Assembly: GCA_030549205.1 (NCBI GenBank)
Contig: JAUKTV010000018.1
Location: 310,001 to 374,000 of the forward strand
Direction: 5' to 3'
DNA length: 64,000 nucleotides
From: Apiosordaria backusii
Taxonomy: Eukaryota; Ascomycota; Sordariomycetes; Sordariales; Lasiosphaeriaceae
Part shown: piece after piece, positions 57,332 through 64,000 of the stretch
Layout: every line of letters starts with the position of its first letter
How positions within the stretch are numbered: the first letter of the stretch is position 1
Notes under the pieces: generated by a model
The model's input: the letters and a program-made list of their open reading frames with translations, nothing else
What the model was told of the DNA's origin: nothing
The model's database searches: none
Translations under genes and position numbers: made by a program

Positions 57332-57338
57332 TATATAA
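57332..57338 (+). promoter_or_regulatory. TATA box (TATATAA) of the MFS gene
   Basis: TATATAA lies 108 bp upstream of the ATG at 57446, a standard core-promoter distance. Confidence 0.6.
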
Positions 57339-57445
57339 GATGGGAGTTTATACAAGTTACACAGCCACTTCAGAGATTTGCCATTGGTACTCCATGGATG
57401 CTGTGTCAGAGGGTTTCATTTTGAACCTCGTTTCTTCTCTCCACC

Positions 57446-59472
57446 ATGGCACCCAGCGGAGACTCCGATACCAAGGACAATATACAGCCCTCGACGGCAG
57501 TCGCCTCCTCTGTCGAGACAGCCTCGAAGTCGTCCAGCTCCTCAACCAACGAAAAAGAGAAGGAGTCCCCCGAAGCTATCCGGCAGCGCATTCTCGACCA
57601 AGAAGCTGAGTTCCGCGCCTCTCAAAAGCCCACAACGAACCTTGCTTCGTTCTGGTCCTGGAAAAAGAGTGAGACCCGCCGTCCAGGAGATATCGCCACT
57701 CAGCCCTCCGTCTTTGACAACCCCGAGCTTGCCCCGTATTTTCAGCCTACCGAGCGTTATGAGAACCGCCATCGCTTCGACCCATCCTTCAAGTGGACGT
57801 GGGCAGAGGAGATCCCCCTTATCAGGAAGATAGACTGGAAGGTCACTGCTTGGAGTTGCATTGCCTTCTTCGCCCTGGACTTGGACAGGAGCAATATCTC
57901 CCAAGCCAACACAGATAACTTTCTGGACGACTTGGGGTTGGATACCAATGACTACAATTTGGGTCAGACCGTCTTCCGAATCAGTTTCCTGTTGGCTGAG
58001 TTGCCGTCTCAGCTGATCAGTAAAAAAATCGGCCCCGATCGATGGATTCCAATTCAGATGGTTCTCTGGAGTATTGTGAGCGCGGCACAGTTCTGGCTCA
58101 ACGGACGGTCATCTTTCCTGGCAACGAGAGCATTGATTGGATTGCTTCAGGGCGGCTTCATTCCAGATGTCATTCTGTTGGTCTCCCCTTTGTATCTGAT
58201 TAGGGGTTCGTGATTGTGCTGACTGTCATGGCGCTAGTTATATGTCATACTTCTTCAAGGGCACAGAGCTACCCTTCCGTCTGGCACTTTTTTGGATGGC
58301 GAATCGGTTGACAGATGTCATTTCTCCCTTGTTGGCATACGGTCTCTTGAGATTAAGGGGTTATCATGGACATGAGGGATGGCGGTGGTATGTACTGTTC
58401 CTGGCTCATCGTTACCTTTTATGTGCTGATGCATGGGCAAAGGTTGTTTCTCCTCGAAGGCATTCTAACGTTGGTGATCGGCATTTGGTCCTACTTCCAA
58501 ATGGTTCCTTCACCGACGCAAACAAGAGCTCCCTGGCGCAAGAAGGGCTGGTTTACGGAACACGAAGAGAAGATCATGGTCAACCGCATTCTGAGGGACG
58601 ATCCTTCCAAGAGCGACATGCACAACCGGCAAGCCATTACTCTCAAGCTGCTTTGGTATGTATCCTTCAAGATCCGTCTTCTCTCCTTCGGAGGCTCAAG
58701 GATAAAGATGACTGACTGCTCATGCTTTCAGGGAATCACTCTGTGACTTTGATATCTGGCCAATTTATCTCATTGGCCTCACCTTCTCCATGCCTGCAGG
58801 CCCACCGGATCAGTACCTGACGTTGACGCTGCGACAATTGGGATTCGACACTTTCGACTCCAACTTGCTCAGTATCCCCTGCCAAATCTTTTGCACCATC
58901 AGTGTTTGTTCACCCTCGCAATAGACCTGCAATTGGTAGACAACAACTAACATGGACAGATGCTCCTCATCACCTACTTCTCCGAGAAGCTGAATCAACG
59001 GGCGTTCATGGGAATCGTAATGCAAGTCTGGCTTCTCCCATGCGTTATAGCCCTTTACCTGCTCCCAGCCGACGCTTCTAGATGGGCAGCATACGCCGTG
59101 GTCACCGTCCTACTGTCCTATCCCTCTACTCACGCGATGCAAGTGGGGTGGTGCAGCAGAAACAGCAATACGGTTCGCACCCGCACTGTTTCTGCTGCTC
59201 TGTACAACATGGCTGTGCAGATCAACAGTATCATCTCTTCCAACATCTACAGACGAGACGATAGGCCAGAGTACAGACGTGGCAATAGGGCTCTAATCGG
59301 CATTGCGAGCATGAATATTGTCATCTATCTGTTGGTCAAGGTGTATTACCTATGGAGGAACAAGAAACGAGACGAGACGTGGGAGAAGATGACCCAGGAG
59401 GAGCGTCGGAATTACTTGGCTACCACGACTGACAAGGGCAGCAAGAGATTGGATTTTAGGTTTGCCCATTAG
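57446..59472 (+). CDS. MFS anion:cation symporter, allantoate/pantothenate (Dal5/Liz1) type
   Basis: Five exons, 57446-58191, 58238-58387, 58443-58655, 58732-58903 and 58960-59472, give 597 residues. The introns are 46, 55, 76 and 56 nt, all GT..AG with closing phases. The junctions restore family text: LLVSPF-YMSYFFKGTELPFR, GWRW-LFLLEGILTLVIG, LKLLW-ESLCDFDIWP and FCTIS-MLLITYFSE. The N-terminus (about 130 residues) is long, Ser-rich and cytosolic. Membrane helices start at WKVTAWSCIAFFALDLDRSN, and the DRSNI motif after helix 1 is typical of the Dal5 family. The C-terminus ends in the charged tail TTTDKGSKRLDFRFAH. It probably imports a small organic anion such as a vitamin or ureide with protons; the exact substrate is unknown. 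Confidence 0.92.
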
Positions 59473-60021
59473 TCAAGTGAGACGAGGCTGGCGACAACGA
59501 TGCCGTATCGTTGGCAACGGATTGGGGCCGTGGAGATCTGTCTTCAGAGTTAGGGAGCTCGATTGGACGCTCGAGCAGGTACTCAGATACACAAGAATGA
59601 CAACACGATCTTGGTACTAATCAATTGTTTTGCTGTTCGGCTATTGGGGGCTCTTGCCACAGTTGTGCGGTGCATCGCTTAATCTCGGGCCTTTGTAGGA
59701 GACCGCACGAGATAGGGACAAAGAAAAGCATCCACATCCAGTTACAGACTTACAGTGAGCTTCGCTTTGCCGGCGTTTAGCCCTGTCTGTGGCGTGAACA
59801 ACGCAAAGAAAGCGAGACAATATCTTTGTTGCAATAGACAAAGTTCCGCCAGCTTCACTTTGTATAAAAGACCAACATCTGATTCCATCCGCATCTTCTC
59901 CTGGCTTGGCTCTAACTCACAAAAGCCTTTCTCTCGAGACAACAGAGACCCAAGAATACAACACTAACAGCAATCACCAGATCACCTCCACTACCAGTAA
60001 GTCTTCCATCCGCTGTTCAAT
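59473..60021. other. intergenic with promoter of the next gene
   Basis: About 550 bp. It contains a TATA box at 59863-59870 and a CA-rich leader. No gene is supported. Confidence 0.55.
59863..59870 (+). promoter_or_regulatory. TATA box (TATAAAAG)
   Basis: TATAAAAG lies about 150 bp upstream of the ATG at 60022 and is followed by a pyrimidine/CA-rich leader. Confidence 0.6.
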
Positions 60022-60807
60022 ATGGAGCACCATAATAACGATGATATAGACTGGTTGGATCTCGTATCATCCCGACCCTGTTCCGTAACCCCAAGCGAAT
60101 CAGCCAGCCAGGTTCAACGACAGCGGCCTCCACCGACCCCAGCGCGAACTCTGCCCCGAAGCAACAGCAACAGCTACGACCCCCGGTCAGCTCTCTCAAG
60201 CCACAACAGCTCCCTCCACCCCATTCAAGAGGAGGAAGCCCGCCTCTTCGCCACCACCGAGTCCCAACTCCGCGAGGCAATCTCCAGACAGGAACAACAA
60301 CGTCTTAGACTGCCGCCAATCCCGGAGTTCCAAGAATCAGCCTCCAACCCCCTTGTCAGAAGCGACGACAACCTCATCTCTCTTGCCGATGCCATCGAAC
60401 GATTAAGAGATTGCAAAGCCCGCCTGGCTATCACCCACGAAGGCTGGTTGCTAGCCGCCAAAGCCCTCATCCGAGCCGGCCTCGTCCCTGCCAATCCCAC
60501 GCTGTCTTCCGACCTCAAAGAGTTTGGAGATGGCATCTGCGAGCGGTATGCCGCTGCTACCTTTTTGTGGAACACACTTCGGGATTCTAATTCAGAGGAG
60601 TGGTTGGCGAAGGGAAAGTGCTTTAATGTTTCGTTGAGACGAATTAGGACGTTGAGGGGACTGGAGGGGAGCCTGTGGCTGTGGGAGGGGCTGACATTGC
60701 GGCTCTTGGAGTTGGTGGACAGGGAGTTTGAGAGGATCAGGAGGCGGGAGAAGCAGATTGGGGAGGTGCTGGGCAGGTGGAGGAGGGGGATGCCTACTAG
60801 GCCTTAG
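60022..60807 (+). CDS. unknown protein, helical, with disordered N-terminus
   Basis: Intronless, 261 residues. The first 70 or so residues are Pro/Ser/Gln/Asn-rich (RPPPTPARTLPRSNSNS) and probably disordered. The rest is helical: EEEARLFATTESQLREAISR, LISLADAIERLRDCKARLA, GWLLAAKALIRAG and a basic C-terminal helix (DREFERIRRREKQIGEVLGR). No domain is recognised and no signal peptide is seen. Codon use shifts from C-rich to G-rich third positions along the gene, as in several neighbours. The clear promoter and the length support a real gene. Confidence 0.75.
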   Translation: MEHHNNDDIDWLDLVSSRPCSVTPSESASQVQRQRPPPTPARTLPRSNSNSYDPRSALSSHNSSLHPIQEEEARLFATTESQLREAISRQEQQRLRLPPIPEFQESASNPLVRSDDNLISLADAIERLRDCKARLAITHEGWLLAAKALIRAGLVPANPTLSSDLKEFGDGICERYAAATFLWNTLRDSNSEEWLAKGKCFNVSLRRIRTLRGLEGSLWLWEGLTLRLLELVDREFERIRRREKQIGEVLGRWRRGMPTRP

Positions 60808-60944
60808 CTTTCTGGTTTCCATGTCAGGGGCTAATGGGGAGGTGATAACTGGGTTCCCGAAGCCACCTTCATGAAATAGTGAAAATATAACACTCGTTTT
60901 CAACTTGAACTGCATCAAAGTTAAATGTACCCTGTGATATTCAA

Positions 60945-60954
60945 TACCTAGGTA
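60945..60954. repeat. palindrome TACCTAGGTA, copy 4
   Basis: An exact copy about 140 bp downstream of the unknown gene's stop codon. Confidence 0.9.
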
Positions 60955-61554
60955 GTGTGACATGCTTTTGTGCAATAATGATTCAACGATGGAGCTCTGT
61001 GCCTGAATCAACTCTACCTTAGTGTCCGGGCTTTCTTAACGTTAAAGTCAAGGATTACAAATTGCGACACTGACCTTAAATGATGACCCGAAGGAATATA
61101 CTATATTACCACCGCAATTCCACGTATCCATTTAGACTAGGATAAGTCTTTGGTTCATGAAAAGCTGCTTCTCTCGTTTGGTGAGCCGGAATTAAAAGTA
61201 TGTCCGTCAAGACCGTGCACACCTTGATTGTCTGTGATGCTGTCAGGGATCGTTGATGACAGATATTAATACCTTAAACTTGAACAACCTTGAGCAGCCG
61301 ACATCTGACTGATGCCCACAGCGATTACTGCACCAGATTCTCAAGTCTCAGTCTTGGTCTGGGCATCTCAAATTCTGTATGAGTGCGGCCGCCTACCAAA
61401 ACTGGAAACTTCCCTAGGTACGACGACGGCGTTGTAAACAGTTATCACAGATTTTGATACCTGACTTGCAATGATCAGCTTAGTTTTCTCTAAGTTGTCA
61501 TCTCATAGTGGCTATGCCTGGTTTTTAACTTCAGGGAAATGGAATGTACATAGG

Positions 61555-61564
61555 TACCTAGGTA
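61555..61564. repeat. palindrome TACCTAGGTA, copy 5
   Basis: An exact copy preceded by TAGG, so the local sequence reads TAGGTACCTAGGTA, two overlapping palindromic steps. Confidence 0.9.
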
Positions 61565-61910
61565 GCACTGGCAAGGAAGCTTGCGCATCGTTGCTGGTCT
61601 TCTGACCCCAAGACCTGAGTAAGCTGATGACTTTCCTTCCCAAATGCTGACACTGATGCCTACCAGACCGAAGTTCTCTAACAGGGTATTGACCAGTGGT
61701 TTCATGGCTCTGGCCGTATCAGGAAGGTGATGCACGAAAAACCAGTGTTTCTACCATAGTCTTCAAGCTTAACGATAAGCGAATATGAGTCTGACTGGAT
61801 GCAGCAATACGAAGACTGAAGGTCTGTCAACAGCTGTGTCATGATACTTACCATCCAAAAACATCAAGACTTCCCAAATAAGACTTGGGATGGAACTACC
61901 TTAGACAGAG

Positions 61911-61917
61911 TATAAAG
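61911..61917 (+). promoter_or_regulatory. TATA box (TATAAAG)
   Basis: TATAAAG lies 110 bp upstream of the ATG of the small secreted protein gene at 62021. Confidence 0.6.
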
Positions 61918-62020
61918 ACCAGTCTTAAAGCCTTCTTTTGAGCCATTCTTCTTATCATCATCCTAACCTGCACGGTCAATTCTCCACATTCCAAGCAAAC
62001 AGCCATCCTGAACAGCCAAA

Positions 62021-62561
62021 ATGGTCAACTTTATCGCCCTCTCCATCGCCACCTTGGCTTTCGTCTCTGGTGCTATTGCCCAGAACCCGACTATTAACTG
62101 CAGTCCTACCTTTCAAGGGAAATGCGGTGGTGAATTGGTCCAGTCCGGTAAGTTGAAAACATGTTCATCCTTTCCCCCTTTTGTCGTCCACATTACCACA
62201 TTACCACATTACCACACTACCACATTACCACACTACCACATTACCACATGACCACATTACCCCTTTTCCCTTTTTCACCTTTTCACCTTTTCCTCCACCA
62301 GAAACGTCCTTTTCCCTTCGCTAACCATCGCACGCCGGTACAGGAGTCGCAACCCAAGCCCAGCTCCGTGCCATCGTCAGCCGCGACAGACCCGGCCTCG
62401 ACCTCGACAACCGCCAGGTCCTCGACGCCATCTTCCTCTGCCAGCCCACGCAGACCCCGCGCTGGGGATTCGGGAACGTGTTGTGTCGGTTCGGCGAGTG
62501 CAGGCCTGCTGTGGACAATGGGCTGCCGTTTTGCGCCGGGCCCGAGGTTCCCCTTCCTTGA
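62021..62561 (+). CDS. small cysteine-rich secreted protein (effector-like)
   Basis: Two exons, 62021-62147 and 62344-62561, give 114 residues. The 196-nt intron has donor GTAAGT, branch GCTAAC and acceptor TACAG, and the junction reads ELVQS-GVATQAQLRAIVS. The signal peptide is MVNFIALSIATLAFVSGAIA. The mature protein has six cysteines (NCSP, KCGG, LCQP, LCRF, ECRP, FCAG), enough for three disulfides, and an Arg/Asp-rich helix between the second and third. No family is recognised. Small size, leader and even cysteine number are the usual marks of candidate effectors or other apoplastic proteins; a role in interaction is inference. Confidence 0.82.
62189..62260. repeat. 8-bp satellite (CACATTAC) x9 inside an intron
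   Basis: Nine consecutive 8-bp units, six of them CACATTAC and the others single-base or two-base variants (CACACTAC, CACATGAC). It fills over a third of the 196-nt intron of the small secreted protein gene and is followed by a pyrimidine tract. Confidence 0.9.
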
Positions 62562-62922
62562 GCAGGCAAAGCGAGGAGATGGTGGAGACTGATGTCACTT
62601 TTGGACCGTTACATTCACTTGGTTTGGGGAGAATAGTGTCAGAAAATCTAACTACATCCGCTCTTTACATTCATTCTCCTACGTGGATTCGTGAACGTGG
62701 GATGTCATGATGGAAAGCAGCCTCATTGTCACTACCCCTTCCGACCCCCTTTTTATGGAGCTCAACCCATCCCTCCCCACCCAGGAAGCACAGACGGAGG
62801 CGGAATCGGCAGCTCTCCATTCCCTTTGACCAATGATTGTTGACGAGTGACATCCTCCTCCCTCCAGCCCCACCACAATCCAGTCTCATTGCCGGACCAC
62901 ATCCTCTGCAACTTCAGATGCG
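62562..62922. other. intergenic, no gene seen
   Basis: About 360 bp between two plus-strand genes. It should hold the terminator of the first and the promoter of the rhodanese gene. Confidence 0.5.
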
Positions 62923-63603
62923 ATGAACACCGCTCTGGCCTCAGCATCTCGCCGTCTGTTTCATAGCCTCCCAAAAGATAGAGGCATCCGTCCACTTGAA
63001 GTGCATAGAAAATCCGCCTTTAGAATGTCCCACGAGACCCCTGCCGCTGCACCACCCTGGCACGCCGCCTACCCCGCTCCCTCATCTCAAACGGTCTTCA
63101 TCCCCCGCGACGAGGTCCTGCCGATACTCGCCAACGGGAGAAAAGATGCCGTGCTTGTTGACTTGAGGAGGAATGACTTTGAGGTATTTCTTTCGCCCTG
63201 ATTCAAGTTTCCTTGAATGATATCGTGTTAACATGAGAAAGGGCGGCACAATCCGCGGCTCTCTCAACCTCCCTGCTCAGAGTCTCTATCCCACTCTGCC
63301 AACCGTGTACTCCACCCTCAAAGCTGCTGGACTCAAGAAGGTCATTTTTTACTGCGGTTAGTCCCATGCCAGTCTCCTGTCAAGATTTGCCTAGGCTCAT
63401 CTATTTTCCGTGCAGGGTCCTCAACAGGCAGAGGAAGCAGAGCAGCCAGCTGGTTGGCCGACTACATCTCCTCCCAAAACGACACCGAAATGCAGAGTCT
63501 TGCTCTGGAAGGCGGGATCAAAGGGTGGGCTGCCGCAGGACCCGAGTATGTCAAGTGGATGGATGAGTACGATGAGAAGGTTTGGGCCAAGCATAGCGCG
63601 TGA
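62923..63603 (+). CDS. rhodanese-like protein (Cdc25/Acr2-type)
   Basis: Three exons, 62923-63183, 63242-63356 and 63416-63603, give 187 residues. The introns are 58 nt (GTATTT, branch TTAAC, AAAG) and 59 nt (GTTAGT..TGCAG); the junctions read NDFE-GGTIRGSLNLP and FYCG-SSTGRGSR. The rhodanese fold shows DAVLVDLRRNDFEGGTIRGS and an active loop CGSSTGRGSRAA with the catalytic cysteine directly after the last strand, then LEGGIKGW. The loop length is like Cdc25/arsenate reductase Acr2 and Ych1 proteins rather than sulfurtransferases. Residues 1-34 are basic and Ser-rich, so this form may go to mitochondria; translation from Met 63025 (MSHETPAAAP) would give a cytosolic form. Activity on arsenate or phosphoprotein is inference. 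Confidence 0.9.
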
Positions 63604-63628
63604 GCATGTGTTTCCGGTCCAAGAGAAA

Positions 63629-64000
63629 TTACACGCCCTGCTTCACTTCCACCAGACCCTCTGAGCTCGAGTTCTGAGATTTAGACCTGAAACTCCACCC
63701 ATCAGATCCCCTTCGTTTGAAGCGGGCGGTGGTGCCCCGCCAGAGCGTGCGCAGGTCGTGCAACAGGTTGCCAGCGATGTCCCACTTGTCCGCTAGCCAG
63801 ATGAGCGCAATGGCAATAACGTAGGTGATCACGCAAACGATGATGGTTGATATCTTGAATCGTTCCACAGTTTCCTCTTGCGACTCGGCCTCAAACAGCG
63901 GGGTACCGAACAGAGCCTGCGCCGCGTTAGCAACATTCTTCGAGACAGGGTAAAAGAGAGGCTTACAGAAGTAAAGCTCGGTGGCAGGTACAAGACCGTC
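63629..64000 (-). CDS. membrane protein, 3' end only
   Basis: A minus-strand frame is open from the stop at 63629 to the window edge (124 codons). Upstream text reads GLVPATELYFCKPLFYPVSK, then EAESQEETVERFKISTII. One membrane helix is evident (STIIVCVITYVIAIALIWLA), followed by a basic cytosolic tail of about 55 residues. Its stop lies 25 bp from the convergent rhodanese stop. The protein is incomplete, so the family is not called. Confidence 0.7.
   Translation of the reverse strand, partial: DGLVPATELYFCKPLFYPVSKNVANAAQALFGTPLFEAESQEETVERFKISTIIVCVITYVIAIALIWLADKWDIAGNLLHDLRTLWRGTTARFKRRGSDGWSFRSKSQNSSSEGLVEVKQGV

Larger units (their letters stand above)
60808..61910. other. intergenic with two TACCTAGGTA palindromes
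   Basis: About 1.1 kb. It contains palindromes at 60945-60954 and 61555-61564 and a related CCTAGGTAC at about 61413. No gene is supported. Confidence 0.55.

Overview
The window looks like nuclear DNA of a filamentous ascomycete (Pezizomycotina). A Sordariomycete, possibly Sordariales-like, is my best guess, but that is inference. The support is: genes lie on both strands with long spacers; introns are short (about 46-109 nt) with GT..AG ends and CTRAY-type branch points; and the gene content is typical of moulds (HET-domain proteins, a NACHT STAND protein, DUF1996, DUF8021, a fungal F-box protein, an allantoate/pantothenate-type MFS carrier, many secreted proteins). I recognised no rRNA, tRNA or CRISPR, and no intact transposon. 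All functions come from reading motifs by eye; no database search was possible.

Layout. 1-6.4 kb: gene-poor. 6.6-11.6 kb: a THEM6/AtnL-like thioesterase, a secreted guanyl-specific RNase (three exons, reconstructed), a second hotdog thioesterase, and a medium-chain dehydrogenase. 12.3-17.1 kb: an ATP-grasp ligase and a nicotianamine synthase, transcribed divergently from a shared 1-kb spacer. This is the most suggestive metabolic pairing here. 18.8-25.4 kb: three secreted or surface proteins (But2-like, a lectin-like propeller with one membrane span, DUF8021). 25.4-29.1 kb: a NACHT STAND (NLR-like) gene with an acidic pentapeptide array before its P-loop and a 5' part that does not read cleanly. 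29.6-35.6 kb: a dehydrogenase fragment, a secreted alpha/beta hydrolase, a VOC protein with a hydrophobic tail, a PAP2 phosphatase and an SDR. 36.9-37.6 kb: a broken HET gene. 38.5-43.8 kb: a membrane Kelch protein, DUF1996 and an unknown secreted protein. 44.1-49.8 kb: an unknown multi-exon gene, an intact four-exon HET gene and a dead 2OG-Fe(II) oxygenase. 50.2-54.9 kb: a Cys-rich unknown, an AlkB-like oxygenase and an F-box protein. 57.4-64 kb: a five-exon MFS carrier, an unknown protein, a small Cys-rich secreted protein, a rhodanese and the 3' end of a membrane protein.

How the genes fit together. The 25-50 kb interval mixes self/non-self recognition genes (NACHT, two HET loci) with several decayed genes, as accessory fungal regions often do. 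Elsewhere the genes are independent single-locus functions. The exception is the ligase/nicotianamine synthase pair, which could form a two-gene metallophore or peptide-like metabolite module. A 10-bp palindrome, TACCTAGGTA, recurs in non-coding sequence, including at the unreadable 5' junction of the NACHT gene.
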